Shown: positions 27,541 through 36,550 of the stretch, one piece after another
Position numbering within the stretch: position 1 is the stretch's first letter
Layout: each line of letters starts with the position of its first letter
NCBI RefSeq assembly: GCF_011682175.1
Contig: NZ_WHJG01000026.1
Coordinates: forward strand, 45,433-109,432
Direction: 5' to 3'
DNA: 64,000 bases
Source: Massilia frigida
Lineage (GTDB): Bacteria > Pseudomonadota > Gammaproteobacteria > Burkholderiales > Burkholderiaceae_D
The notes under the pieces: generated by a model
The model's input: only the letters and a program-made list of their open reading frames with translations
Database searches by the model: none
What the model was told of the DNA's origin: nothing
Program-made: the position numbers and the translations under genes

Positions 27541-29829
27541 ATGGCACCGATCAAAAGCCGCAAGCACGCGCAATCCCGTTTCAATCAACACATGAGCGTC
27601 GCGCTGGCCGCGCTGCTGGTGCCGGTGGCCGCCCATGCCGCCGAGGCACCTCAGACCCGCACCCTGCCGGAAGTCCAGGTGGTGAGCAAGACCGGTGAAG
27701 AAACCGTCAACGACTTCAAGGCCGAGCGCGCCGCGTCGCCGAAATACACGGAACTGCTGATCAACACCGCGCAAACGATCACCGTCATCAAGAAAGAACT
27801 GATCCAGCAGCAAGGCGCGGTCACCCTGACTGAAGCGCTGCGCAACACGCCCGGCGTGGGCACCTTCTTCCTCGGCGAAAACGGCAACACCACCACCGGC
27901 GACAGCATCTACATGCGCGGCTTCGATTCGTCGACCAGCATTTTTGTCGATGGCGTGCGCGACATCGGCTCGATCTCGCGCGATGTGTTCAACGTCGAGC
28001 AGCTCGACGTGCTCAAGGGACCGGCCGGCACCGACACCGGGCGCTCCTCGCCGACCGGTTCGGTCAACATGGTGAGCAAGCAAGCCGTGATGGAATCCGG
28101 CACGACCGGCTCGCTGATTGCCGGCAGCGGCAAGCAAAAGCGCGCCACGGTCGACTACGCCCAGGTGCTGAGCGCCGAAAAAGGCATCGCCCTGCGCCTG
28201 AACGCGCTGGCCCAGGATAGCGGCGTTCCCGGACGCGATATCGTCAAGGACAAACGCTGGGCGCTGGCGCCCTCGCTCGCCTTCGGCCTGAACGGCCCGA
28301 CCCGCATCTACCTGAACTACCTGCACCTCAACCAGGACAACGTGCCCAACGGCGGCGTGCCGACCGTCGGCTTGCCGGGCTATACGAGCCCGGACGCGCG
28401 CGCCTTCCTGACCAGCGCGCCGCGCGTCGATCCGCGCAACTTCTACGGTTCCGTGACCGACTACGACAACGTCAAGGCCGACATGTTCACGGTCAAGGTC
28501 GAGCATGACTTTGCACCGAACGTGAAGCTGCAAAACACCACGCGCTACGGCAAGACGTCGCAGGATTACCTGCTGACCGCGTTCATGGGCAATAGCGCCA
28601 ACCTGAAAACGCCGAACCCCAACGACCCGGCCAGCTGGACCATCACGCGCGGCAACCGCACGGTCAAGGACCAGAGCAACTCGATCCTCACCAACCAGAG
28701 CGTGGCGACGGTAGGCATGGACCTGGGCGGCATGAAGCACACCTTCGTGGGCGGACTGGAACTGACCAGCGAAGAGCAGACCACCTTCGGCTACCTTGGC
28801 GCCGGCACGATGGCGGTCGATTCGCTGTACGCGCCGAATCCATCCTCGCCGATCACCGGCCTGAACCTGGTGCGCAATGGCGTGAGCACCAATTCCAAGG
28901 TCGATACCCAGAGCCTGTACCTGTTCGACACCATCAAGCTGGGCGAGAAGTGGATCTTCAACGTGGGCGGGCGCATGGACCACTTCAACGTGAACTACAA
29001 CGCGACCAGCCTGTCGACCGCCGCCGCCAATCCGGCGCTGCCGGTCGGTACCCTGCTGCCGACCACGCTCAAGCTGAGCGATACGGTGGGCAACGGCAAG
29101 GTATCGGCGCTGTACAAGCCGACCGCCGACAGCAGCGTGTATGCGCTGGTGGCAACGTCCAAGCAGCCGCCGGGGACCAACCTGGCGCTGTCGGCGTCGG
29201 CCAATAGCGCGTCCAACCCGAAATACAATCCGCAGCAATCGACCACGACCGAAATCGGCACCAAGTGGGATTTCCTCAAGCAAAAGCTGTCGATCACGGC
29301 GGCGCTGTACCGCACCACGGTCAAGAACGAGCTGGAGCAGGATCCGGTGGACCTGGTGTACTACCAGACCGGCCGCAAGCAGGTCAAAGGCATCGAGCTG
29401 GGCGTGACGGGTGAAGTGGCGCGCAACTGGCTGGTGAGCGCCGGCTATGCCCGCATGGATACCGAAGTGAGCAACGGCAAGGTCGTGACCGCCAGCGGGA
29501 TCAATAACCTGAACTACACGCCGAAAGATGCATTCACCTCGTGGACCTCGTACACCCTGCCGATGGGCCTGAAAGTGGGCGGCGGCGCGCGCTATGTCGG
29601 CAAGCTGCTGCGCGGCACCGATGGCGCGGTGGGCACGCCGGCGTTTGCCGATGCCTACTGGGTGGTCGACGCGATGGCGTCGTACACCGTGAGCAAGAAC
29701 CTGGATGTGCAGCTGAACGTGTACAACCTGGCGGACAAGCAGTACATTGCGCAGATTAACAAGAGCGGTTACCGCTACACCCCGGGCGCGCCACGCTCGG
29801 CCAGCCTGATGGCCAACTTCCGCTTCTAA
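27541..29829 (+). CDS. fiu: TonB-dependent catecholate siderophore receptor, Fiu-like
   Basis: 762 aa outer-membrane receptor. The signal peptide ends near HAAEA; the plug domain has TEALRNTPGVGTFFLGENGN, IYMRGFDSS, VDGVRDIGSISRDVFNVEQ and KGPAGTDTGRSSPTGSVNM, which closely follow E. coli Fiu. The 22-strand barrel ends in a C-terminal Phe (ANFRF). The frame is open to 27478, but the ATG at 27541 has AAGAGAAG just upstream and starts the signal peptide. A Fur box precedes it and a PiuC gene follows, the usual fiu-ybiX pairing. Substrate specificity for catecholate breakdown products is inferred. Confidence 0.93.
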   Translation: MAPIKSRKHAQSRFNQHMSVALAALLVPVAAHAAEAPQTRTLPEVQVVSKTGEETVNDFKAERAASPKYTELLINTAQTITVIKKELIQQQGAVTLTEALRNTPGVGTFFLGENGNTTTGDSIYMRGFDSSTSIFVDGVRDIGSISRDVFNVEQLDVLKGPAGTDTGRSSPTGSVNMVSKQAVMESGTTGSLIAGSGKQKRATVDYAQVLSAEKGIALRLNALAQDSGVPGRDIVKDKRWALAPSLAFGLNGPTRIYLNYLHLNQDNVPNGGVPTVGLPGYTSPDARAFLTSAPRVDPRNFYGSVTDYDNVKADMFTVKVEHDFAPNVKLQNTTRYGKTSQDYLLTAFMGNSANLKTPNPNDPASWTITRGNRTVKDQSNSILTNQSVATVGMDLGGMKHTFVGGLELTSEEQTTFGYLGAGTMAVDSLYAPNPSSPITGLNLVRNGVSTNSKVDTQSLYLFDTIKLGEKWIFNVGGRMDHFNVNYNATSLSTAAANPALPVGTLLPTTLKLSDTVGNGKVSALYKPTADSSVYALVATSKQPPGTNLALSASANSASNPKYNPQQSTTTEIGTKWDFLKQKLSITAALYRTTVKNELEQDPVDLVYYQTGRKQVKGIELGVTGEVARNWLVSAGYARMDTEVSNGKVVTASGINNLNYTPKDAFTSWTSYTLPMGLKVGGGARYVGKLLRGTDGAVGTPAFADAYWVVDAMASYTVSKNLDVQLNVYNLADKQYIAQINKSGYRYTPGAPRSASLMANFRF

Positions 29830-29850
29830 ACGCCTTACCGGCATCGCCAG

Positions 29851-29888
29851 ACACCGTCATGTCCGCCACTGGCAGGCATGACGGTGTT
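29851..29888. terminator. Inverted repeat after the receptor gene
   Basis: ACACCGTCATG (29851-29861) and CATGACGGTGT (29878-29888) are perfect 11-bp arms around a 16-nt loop, 21 bp after the fiu-like stop. There is only a short T-run after it. It may end or attenuate receptor mRNA before piuC, or be a REP-like element. Confidence 0.6.
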
Positions 29889-29923
29889 TGGCTTTCCACT
29901 TCCTTCGCCACCATTTCATTGCC

Positions 29924-30604
29924 ATGATGCTCCATATTCCCCACGTGCTCAGTCCCGACCAGCTTGCCGCCATGCGGCGCGCGCTCGACAGCGCCGACTG
30001 GACCGACGGCCGCGCCACGGTCGGCGCACAAGGCGCACAGGTCAAGCACAACCAGCAACTGCCCGCCGAAGAGCCCCTCGCCGCCGAACTGGGCCGCATC
30101 ATCCTGGCCGCCCTGGCCGCCAATCCCCTCTATTTCGCCGCCGCCCTGCCCCTGCGCACGGTGCCGCCGCTGTTCAACCGCTACACCGGCGGCGAACACT
30201 ACGGCGCCCACGTGGACGGTGCCGTACGCAATGTGGCCGGCAGCGCCTTGCCGCTGCGTACCGACCTGTCGTGCACCCTGTTCCTGTGCGAACCGGAGGA
30301 CTACGATGGCGGCGAACTGATCATCAACGATACCTACGGCGTGCATGAAGTCAAGCTGCCGGCGGGCGACATGATCGTCTACCCCTCGTCCAGTGTGCAC
30401 AAGGTCGAGCCGGTCACGCGCGGCAGCCGCGTCTGCTCCTTTTTCTGGGTGCAAAGCATGGTGCGCGACGATGGCCGCCGCGCCATGCTGCTCGAACTCG
30501 ACCAGACCATCCAGCGCCTGCGCGCACGCCTTGGCGATACCGAGGAAACGGTCGGCCTGACCGGGCATTATCACAACCTGCTGCGGATGTGGTCGGAGAT
30601 CTGA
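29924..30604 (+). CDS. piuC: Fe(II)/2-oxoglutarate-dependent dioxygenase PiuC (YbiX) family
   Basis: 226 aa. The 2-His-1-carboxylate iron triad is visible: HVD in HYGAHVDGA (H96, D98) and H159 in SSSVHKVEP, with R169 (TRGSR) for 2-oxoglutarate. PiuC/YbiX genes accompany TonB receptors of the Fiu/PiuA type and are iron regulated; the substrate is not established. Start ATG 29924 (or 29927); no clear Shine-Dalgarno. Confidence 0.92.
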   Translation: MMLHIPHVLSPDQLAAMRRALDSADWTDGRATVGAQGAQVKHNQQLPAEEPLAAELGRIILAALAANPLYFAAALPLRTVPPLFNRYTGGEHYGAHVDGAVRNVAGSALPLRTDLSCTLFLCEPEDYDGGELIINDTYGVHEVKLPAGDMIVYPSSSVHKVEPVTRGSRVCSFFWVQSMVRDDGRRAMLLELDQTIQRLRARLGDTEETVGLTGHYHNLLRMWSEI

Positions 30605-30615
30605 ACTGGACTTTC

Positions 30616-30641
30616 GCATCTAGATAATTTATTCTAGATGC
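30616..30641. promoter_or_regulatory. Perfect 9-bp inverted repeat, probable operator of the BlaI-type gene
   Basis: GCATCTAGA and TCTAGATGC are perfect arms around the A+T-rich spacer TAATTTAT. The repeat sits 22 bp upstream of the BlaI/MecI-family ATG, where an autoregulatory operator or promoter would be expected. It differs from the TACAnnTGTA core of Gram-positive bla/mec operators. Confidence 0.65.
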
Positions 30642-30663
30642 ATTCCCACCAGTCTCTTTCCCC

Positions 30664-31062
30664 ATGTCCGAGCCGTCCGCCACGCCCAAGCCCACCGCAT
30701 CGGAACTGGAGATGCTGCGCCTGCTGTGGCAACTCGGTCCGGCCAGCGCCAAACAGGTGCACCAGGCGGCCATCGCCAGCCGGCCCGACATGGCGTACGC
30801 GACCGTGCTGCGCCTGCTCCAGCTGATGCACACCAAGGGCTTGCTCACGCGCGACGAAAGCGCGCGCGCGCATGTGTACGCGCCGGCCCAGCCGCAGGAT
30901 TCGCTGCAGACCAGCCTGATCAGGGAATTGATTCACAAGGCGTTTTCGGGTTCAGGCAAGGAACTGGTGCTGGCGGCGCTGCGCGGGCATGTGAGCGCGC
31001 GCGAACGGGCGGAGATCCAGGCGATTCTGGATCAGGAAAAGCCTCCCGCCGGAAAAGCCTGA
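30664..31062 (+). CDS. BlaI/MecI/CopY-family transcriptional repressor
   Basis: 132 aa. The winged-helix N-terminus (about 8-75) has the family pattern TASELEMLRLLWQLGPASAKQV and ATVLRLLQLMHTKGLLTRD, and the C-terminal helices (about 85-125) would form the dimer. In Gram-positives such repressors are cleaved by a BlaR1/MecR1 M56 metalloprotease. No M56 gene is adjacent, so the signal is unknown. It is followed by a lower-G+C pair of unknown genes. Confidence 0.88.
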   Translation: MSEPSATPKPTASELEMLRLLWQLGPASAKQVHQAAIASRPDMAYATVLRLLQLMHTKGLLTRDESARAHVYAPAQPQDSLQTSLIRELIHKAFSGSGKELVLAALRGHVSARERAEIQAILDQEKPPAGKA

Positions 31063-31264
31063 GCACGATCTGGTGCGCTCCATCGCTCTGCCGTGTAATC
31101 GGGAAAATTCAGGTTCAGGGTGCTTGCGTCAATGTATTCTGGGATGGACGAAGAAGGCCTCATGATTGCATGAGTTCCTTAGGTAGTCTCCGGCGATTTT
31201 CCGGTAGGATGTACGCTAACGTCGCGCCGCTGTATGTCTTAGTGGACATTTGTTGGCGCGGACA

Positions 31265-32083
31265 ATGTCGATATCCACAGCGAAAACATCCTCCGAAATG
31301 ACTAACGTCTCGCCAAATACTGCTGAAACTGCGCTGCATGTTCATTTCAATCTCTCTTCGGGGACAGTTTGCAGAGTCACGCCCACTTGCGATATCGACG
31401 CGATTGGCTTCACTCTCACTGATGAGGAAATTATCGGGCTGAGCGGTGCGCCGACTGGGTCTGTTGTGACGGCCTATTTCGAGCCCGAACCAGCAATCGA
31501 TGCCAGTAAAATTAATGACGGCAACAAGGTTGAAGAGGTGCCGCCGGGCCTGTACTTAAAAGTCCTGAATCCCGACTACATCGGAACATACAATCAAGTC
31601 ATTCTCTACCCCATTGAGGCTGACAATGATCGCATTGCCGTTGGTATCTACATCAAGCTTGTGGATTTCTTACCGAAAGCTGCTGACAAGAAAAGTTTTA
31701 CGGGGATTGGCGGGTACATGGTTGCGGCGATCGCACGGGCTGCCCGGCCTAACCCAGACATCCTTGAAATTCGTTTGCAGGCTGCGGGCGGCCGCTCATG
31801 GAATGACCGGACGGAGGGCGGCCGCTGGTATGGATACGCCGCGTGGCCAAAGTATGGTTTTGACATGCCGGTACATCAACTAACCACGTCAATGTATCCA
31901 TTTTTCAAGTATGAACCACCTAAGCTGGCCGCTTGCGTGTATGTCTCCGAGGTGCTAGCCTTAGGCAAGTCTGGGGCAGAATTCTGGAAGACCGTGGGTG
32001 ATGGGTGGGATATGACGTTCAACCTGGATCCTGGCGGAAAATCGCTTCCTGCATTGTCCAGCTATTTGAAATTCGAGGTGTGA
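31265..32083 (+). CDS. Protein of unknown function, lower-G+C gene
   Basis: 272 aa from ATG 31265; TTG 31250 and ATG 31298 are alternatives and none has a good ribosome site. No signal peptide or membrane helix is seen. The N-terminal half is mixed alpha/beta (ALHVHFNLSSG, YFEPEPAIDASK). The C-terminal half has a Gly/Trp/Tyr-rich patch (GGRWYGYAAWPKYGFDMPVH) and ends WDMTFNLDPGG. I recognise no domain. G+C is near 50%, well below the neighbours, and codon choice is less GC3-biased, suggesting recent transfer. One base separates it from the next gene. Confidence 0.6.
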   Translation: MSISTAKTSSEMTNVSPNTAETALHVHFNLSSGTVCRVTPTCDIDAIGFTLTDEEIIGLSGAPTGSVVTAYFEPEPAIDASKINDGNKVEEVPPGLYLKVLNPDYIGTYNQVILYPIEADNDRIAVGIYIKLVDFLPKAADKKSFTGIGGYMVAAIARAARPNPDILEIRLQAAGGRSWNDRTEGGRWYGYAAWPKYGFDMPVHQLTTSMYPFFKYEPPKLAACVYVSEVLALGKSGAEFWKTVGDGWDMTFNLDPGGKSLPALSSYLKFEV

Positions 32084-32084
32084 A

Positions 32085-32393
32085 ATGACGAAACCTTTCC
32101 ACATTGCGCGTCTGAAGCCGCAAAAAAAAGAACAGAACAGCGGGTCACCGGCCGGCGCTTCCAAGATGCTCAGCGAAGAACGTGTGACACTGCGGAATAG
32201 CGCTCCCGCTGGCGTTGGAAAAACTCAGGCAACGCAGCCAGCAGCAAGTGTTGTCCGCTCAGTTTCTGGACGTGAAATTGCGCGGCCAAAAGTTCTCCTC
32301 TATCGGACCGGTGAGAGTTACGCATCGCGCAGCCAAAACGCCCTCAAGAAAACGATTGTCAATACGGAATTGCCATCAGATTTAGTTGAGTAG
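32085..32393 (+). CDS. Small basic protein of unknown function
   Basis: 102 aa, Lys/Arg/Ser-rich, with no signal peptide or membrane helix (MTKPFHIARLKPQKKEQN...). The ATG is one base after the stop of the previous gene and has GAGGTG upstream, so the two are translationally linked. It shares the lower G+C of its partner. No domain recognised. Likely predicted disordered except for the middle (RPKVLLYRTGESYASRSQNA). Confidence 0.55.
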   Translation: MTKPFHIARLKPQKKEQNSGSPAGASKMLSEERVTLRNSAPAGVGKTQATQPAASVVRSVSGREIARPKVLLYRTGESYASRSQNALKKTIVNTELPSDLVE

Positions 32394-32399
32394 ACCGGC

Positions 32400-33365
32400 T
32401 TAAGCGGGCGCTGGCACTTTCCGTACAATTCCCACACTGTCCAGTTCATAGCTGGCAAAATCCTGCGCCAGGAACAGCTTGCCCGCGTAATGCTGGCGCG
32501 CCTCCGCTTCCAGTTCCGCCATGCCTTCCGGATTGTCGTAACGCGCACTGAAATGGGTCAGGATCAGGTTCGGCAAGCCGCATTCGGTGGCGAACTGCGC
32601 CACACGCTGCACGGAACTGTGGGTCGGCCCGGGGCCAACCTTTTGCAGGATCGCTTCGGTATAAGTCGCCTCGTGCACCAGCACCTGGGCATCGGCACAG
32701 GCCTCGCCGAGCAGCGCCGGGGTATCGTTGTCGCCGCCGATCACCGCCACCGCGCGCTGCACATCGGCCACGCGGACATCGGCGGCCGCCAAGTTCGTCC
32801 CGTCGTCCAGCGTCACATCGTGACCGGCCTGCAATTGCCCCCACAGCGGACCGGATGGCACGCCGCGCGCGCGCAAGGCCGCGCTGTCGAGCCTCCATTT
32901 GCAGGTCTCCACGGCGAAGCGAAAACCGACGCTCGGCGCCCGGTGCGACAAGTGATGGCGCTCGATCGTCAGGCCCGGCTCCTGATGAACCTGCTGCTCG
33001 CCGGCGACATCCACATGGATCAGCGCAAACGGCAGGAACAGTTCGGTATGCAGCATGGTCGCTTCCAGCCACGCTTTAACGCCCAGCGGCGCGACCAGGA
33101 TCAGCGGGCGCTTGCGTCCGCCCATGGCCGCGCTGGCCAGAAAGCCGGGCAAGCCGTAACTGTGGTCGCCATGAATGTGGGTGATGCAAATGCCGGCCAG
33201 GTCATGCACTGTGAGGGGAATGTGCTGCAGGCGATGCTGGGTGCCCTCGCCGCAGTCGATCAGCCACCAGTCGCGGTTCAGGGAGGTCTGCAGCGCCAGC
33301 GCGGTGACGTTGCGGTTTTTGGTTGGCACGCCCGAGGACGTGCCGAGAAAGGTCAGTTTGAACAT
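32400..33365 (-). CDS. rnz: Ribonuclease Z (tRNA 3' endonuclease)
   Basis: 321 aa metallo-beta-lactamase-fold nuclease that processes tRNA 3' ends. The N-terminus FKLTFLGTSSGVPTKNRNV is typical of ElaC/RNase Z. The zinc motif is THIHGDHSYGLPG (near 60-72), with further ligands in VHEATYTE and LTHFSARY. Length fits the short bacterial form. It converges with the small basic gene, leaving only 6 bp between stops. Confidence 0.95.
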   Translation of the reverse strand: MFKLTFLGTSSGVPTKNRNVTALALQTSLNRDWWLIDCGEGTQHRLQHIPLTVHDLAGICITHIHGDHSYGLPGFLASAAMGGRKRPLILVAPLGVKAWLEATMLHTELFLPFALIHVDVAGEQQVHQEPGLTIERHHLSHRAPSVGFRFAVETCKWRLDSAALRARGVPSGPLWGQLQAGHDVTLDDGTNLAAADVRVADVQRAVAVIGGDNDTPALLGEACADAQVLVHEATYTEAILQKVGPGPTHSSVQRVAQFATECGLPNLILTHFSARYDNPEGMAELEAEARQHYAGKLFLAQDFASYELDSVGIVRKVPAPA

Positions 33366-33463
33366 GCCGCATTATGCGCCAGCGCTAAAGCCGGCGCCAG
33401 TGCAGGCCGGAGCGCCTTGCGCGAGCGGCCACACGGTCAGCGTCGGCAGCGACGCCGCTCGTC

Positions 33464-34009
33464 TCAGCCCTGGCGGGCCTTGCGGGCGCGACGGGCGCCG
33501 AAGCCCACCACCGCCAGGCCCAGCGAGAGCATCGCGTACGTGGCCGGTTCCGGCACGGCCGTGGTGATGAACTGGCCACTGAAGTAGGCATCGCGCGTAC
33601 CGTGCACGCCGCTCAGATTGATTTCGACGTAATCGGCGCCGACCGTCAAGCCGTAACCGACCAGATTGGTGTCGACGATCAACGATTGCAAGGATGCGCC
33701 ATTGCTGAAGTCGAGATCGGTCAGGCGAAACACAATCCCGTTGCCCCAGGCGAAAGGATTGCGGTAATCCATGGTGAAGCGGTCGGCATCGACATCGAGC
33801 GTATAGGCGACGCTGTAGCTTTTCTGATCTGCCGCGCCGTTCTCGACGACAAACGGGCTGTCCAGGCCGAATCCCGTGATCCGGCCGACACCTTTACCGG
33901 TGTCGATGGTCCGGTACATGCCGGCGTCGACCGTATCTCCCAGCAAGGATGCATCGGCGCGCGCATCCGCAATCAGAACCAGTCCCAACAATACTGACAA
34001 CAACTTCAT
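33464..34009 (-). CDS. PEP-CTERM sorting-domain secreted protein
   Basis: 181 aa. The start is ATG 34009 with AAGGAGA about 6 nt upstream; the ORF's longer N-terminus is spurious. A signal peptide (MKLLSVLLGLVLIADARA) and a beta-rich body are followed by a C-terminal PEP-CTERM tripartite signal: VPEPATYAM, hydrophobic LSLGLAVVGFGA, and basic RRARKARQ. This signal is recognised by exosortase and accompanies exopolysaccharide/biofilm production. The exosortase itself is not in the window. Function of the mature protein is unknown. Confidence 0.88.
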   Translation of the reverse strand: MKLLSVLLGLVLIADARADASLLGDTVDAGMYRTIDTGKGVGRITGFGLDSPFVVENGAADQKSYSVAYTLDVDADRFTMDYRNPFAWGNGIVFRLTDLDFSNGASLQSLIVDTNLVGYGLTVGADYVEINLSGVHGTRDAYFSGQFITTAVPEPATYAMLSLGLAVVGFGARRARKARQG

Positions 34010-34201
34010 TCCTGTCTCCTTATAGTTATTTTCATAATTTTCCTGCAACGCGAAATTAACATAAAGCAGCTTGTATGTACAACTTTGTTGTTGCCGCGCG
34101 AGCCCACAACGCACCGTACGGAAATCCACGTGTCCTTGCGTTTCTTTACAATATGATAAAAATCCACAGCGCAGCACGCTGAACACTGAAAGGAATTGCA
34201 C

Positions 34202-34660
34202 ATGTTCGAGATGGACCATCCCTGGTGGGAATTCGTCGTGCGCGGCGCGGCCGTGTATCTGATCCTGCTGGTCATGGTGCGCGTGTCCGGCCGCCGCACG
34301 GTGGGCCAGTTCACGCCCTTCGACCTGCTGGTGGTGATGCTGCTGAGCGAGGCCGTGTCCAACTCCCTGACCGGCGGCGATCAATCGCTCATTGGCGGCT
34401 TCATCGTGGCGGCGGTGCTGGTGGGGCTGAACATGACGATGTCGTTCCTCTCATCGCACAGCAAGCAAATGTCCGACATTCTCGACGGCAGCGCCGTGCT
34501 GCTGGGACGCGATGGCGAACTGTACGACAAGGTCATGAAACGCTGCCGCATTTCCCGCGAAGAGGTCGACCAGGCCCTGCGCTGCGCTGATTGCGACATC
34601 AAGGACATGCGCTGCGCGTTTCTTGAAGCCGATGGACAAATCACCATCCAGAAGAAATAG
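34202..34660 (+). CDS. DUF421 (YetF/YcaP) family membrane protein
   Basis: 152 aa. Two or three N-terminal membrane helices (FVVRGAAVYLILLVMVRVSG; LLVVMLLSEAVSNSL; LIGGFIVAAVLVGLNMTMSF) are followed by a cytoplasmic domain with the DUF421 core LDGSAVLLGRDGELY and KRCRISREEVDQALR. The ATG at 34202 has AAGGA 8 nt upstream. Function of the family is unknown. Probably monocistronic. Confidence 0.88.
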   Translation: MFEMDHPWWEFVVRGAAVYLILLVMVRVSGRRTVGQFTPFDLLVVMLLSEAVSNSLTGGDQSLIGGFIVAAVLVGLNMTMSFLSSHSKQMSDILDGSAVLLGRDGELYDKVMKRCRISREEVDQALRCADCDIKDMRCAFLEADGQITIQKK

Positions 34661-34698
34661 CACTGTTGCCGCCGGGGCCGTCGTGCCGCGGCGGAAGA

Positions 34699-35631
34699 CT
34701 ATGTGAAGCGCTTCGCCCATGCGGGGATTGCCGCTTGCCAGAACGCGCTGATCGAGCCTGGCGGCGCAAGCGGCAGTTGCAGGAAGGCGGCCGCCGCTTG
34801 TAGTGCGCCCAGGGCTTGCGCTTCACTGTCGGGAGCGACCGCCAGCGCGCCGGTTTGCTTGGACAGCTTTTCGCCATCCGCATTGCGCACGACCGGCACG
34901 TGCAGATAACGCGGGGTAGGCACGCCCAGCAGTTGCTGCAGATAGATCTGGCGCGGCGTCGAATCGATCAGGTCAGCGCCGCGCACGATGTCGGTAACGC
35001 CCTGCTGCGCGTCATCGACCACCACGGCAAGCTGGTAGGCCCAGAAGCCATCGGCGCGCTTGAGCACGAAGTCGCCCGACTCAGTCGCCAGATGCTGCGC
35101 CACCCGTCCGGCGGCGCGGTCGGTAAACGTGATCAGGTCGGTATTTGCCGTGGTGGCGGGACTAGCAGTGCAGCCGGCCGCATCGGGCACCCGCATGTCG
35201 GGCACCCGTACGCGCAGGCTGCGCATGGTCTTGCCTGGCGCCAGGCCATGACGGCAGGTTCCGGGATAGATGGCCGAGCCATCGGGTGCGGTGCCGAGGC
35301 GGGAATCGGCGATTTCGCGGCGGTTGCAGCCGCAGGGATAGACATGCGCGCCAAGTTTGCCGGCGGCTTCCTGGTATAGCAGTTTGCGCTGGCTCTGCCA
35401 GACCACATCGCCATCCCAGTCCATGCGCAAGGTGCGCAGCAAGGCCAGCATGGCTTCGCCTGCGCCCGGCACGCTGCGGCCTTCATCCACGTCTTCGATC
35501 CGCACCAGCCACTGGCCATGATGGGCTTTGGCGTCCAGGTAGCTCGCCATGGCCGCCACCAGCGATCCCTGGTGCAGCGGACCGCTGGGCGATGGCGCGA
35601 AGCGGCCAATATAGTGAGTTCGGTTTTGCAC
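34699..35631 (-). CDS. gluQ: Glutamyl-Q tRNA(Asp) synthetase
   Basis: 310 aa truncated glutamyl-tRNA synthetase paralogue that attaches glutamate to queuosine in tRNA(Asp). The HIGH-like motif is RFAPSPSGPLHQGSLVAA (near 10-27); the zinc cysteines are in YPCGCNRREI plus a downstream CRHG; the KMSKS-like loop is GEKLSKQTGA (near 250). The anticodon-binding domain of GltX is absent, as expected. Start is GTG 35631. It converges with the DUF421 gene. Confidence 0.94.
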   Translation of the reverse strand: MQNRTHYIGRFAPSPSGPLHQGSLVAAMASYLDAKAHHGQWLVRIEDVDEGRSVPGAGEAMLALLRTLRMDWDGDVVWQSQRKLLYQEAAGKLGAHVYPCGCNRREIADSRLGTAPDGSAIYPGTCRHGLAPGKTMRSLRVRVPDMRVPDAAGCTASPATTANTDLITFTDRAAGRVAQHLATESGDFVLKRADGFWAYQLAVVVDDAQQGVTDIVRGADLIDSTPRQIYLQQLLGVPTPRYLHVPVVRNADGEKLSKQTGALAVAPDSEAQALGALQAAAAFLQLPLAPPGSISAFWQAAIPAWAKRFT

Positions 35632-35652
35632 GTGCTGGCTTTGCGCTGGGCC

Positions 35653-36150
35653 TTATTTCACGGACGGAGCCGCCTCAAAATCCTTGATCGTTTTAGTCAC
35701 CTTGTCCGCCACCGGATTGGGAACGGCGATCGAGAGCTGATAATGCTCGATCTCGAATCCCTTGTCGGTCTTGCGCAGCACGCCGCTGGCCTGGCACACG
35801 CCCATCTGGGTATCGAGCAGTTCATCGAACCAGATGAAGTTCTTGTCCGCCGACATATACACATTCCGTTTCGTGGATTTGAAAGACCATGCCTTGCCCT
35901 TGTCGAAGAAGCGCTTGGCCCAGGCCTTGAACTGGTCCCGGTTCCACAGCTCGGTCTTGTCGGTGCCGATATACACGCCGTTCGCTGCCATCTTGTCGAA
36001 ATAGGCCGGACGGGCATGCGCGGCGTCATCGTGCCATTCATCGATAAAGGCATTGATCTGTTTGGTATAGGGCGCAGCGGGGTCGGACGCTTGTGCGAAC
36101 GCACCCAGGCTGAACATGAACAGGATGCAGGCCAGCAGTGTTTTCTTCAT
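35653..36150 (-). CDS. Secreted NTF2-like (SnoaL/DUF4440-type) protein
   Basis: 165 aa. ATG 36150 (MKKTLLACILFMFSLGAFAQ) has TGGAAAG 6 nt upstream and begins a signal peptide; the 41-residue extension is spurious. The mature part follows the cone-shaped NTF2 pattern: helix INAFIDEWHDDAA, then strand-rich VYIGTDKTELWNRDQF, WSFKSTKRNVYMSADKN and CQASGVLRKTDKGFEIEHYQLS. Family members are often accessory or enzyme-like; no function can be assigned. It lies 22 bp before gluQ on the same strand. Confidence 0.78.
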   Translation of the reverse strand: MKKTLLACILFMFSLGAFAQASDPAAPYTKQINAFIDEWHDDAAHARPAYFDKMAANGVYIGTDKTELWNRDQFKAWAKRFFDKGKAWSFKSTKRNVYMSADKNFIWFDELLDTQMGVCQASGVLRKTDKGFEIEHYQLSIAVPNPVADKVTKTIKDFEAAPSVK

Positions 36151-36550
36151 TCTGACTTTCCAGGGGCAATGAGCGGGACGAGACGCGATTGTACACGCAC
36201 CGGCGTGGCGCCGGCGCCGCCGGCACAGCGGGCGCGAGCATGCATGGATATTATCTTTTATTAACGCAGGCAATCTAATATTCCACCACCAGCATCATCG
36301 TATATGTTTTTACTCTGGCTAAAACAAACGCCCGATTATTACCGGCATATGAACAGCGGATAAATTCCCCGATACTCATTTTTTATCGCCAAAATGAACG
36401 CCGCAATCGATTTCATCGCGGAAATAATGTGGTATCGTTAAATCAGCTGATATGAAAATCAGCCGAAACAGACGATCTTCCTTTTTGCATTATCAACGCT
36501 CCCACATGCCGCCCGCACCCAGGGGCATATCCATTCCGAGGACTTTGCAG
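36151..36550. other. A+T-rich intergenic region upstream of a secreted protein gene
   Basis: 400 bp without a supported gene between divergent genes. It is clearly richer in A+T than its surroundings (36245-36480) and contains a small palindrome ATCAGCTGAT at 36442-36451. It probably carries promoter and leader of the 36551 gene; an in-frame extension of that gene to 36452 is possible but lacks a ribosome site. Confidence 0.5.

Noticed and set aside
27460..29844. 794-codon frame antisense to the TonB receptor
   Set aside because: Shadow frame; the plus strand encodes a complete Fiu-like receptor.
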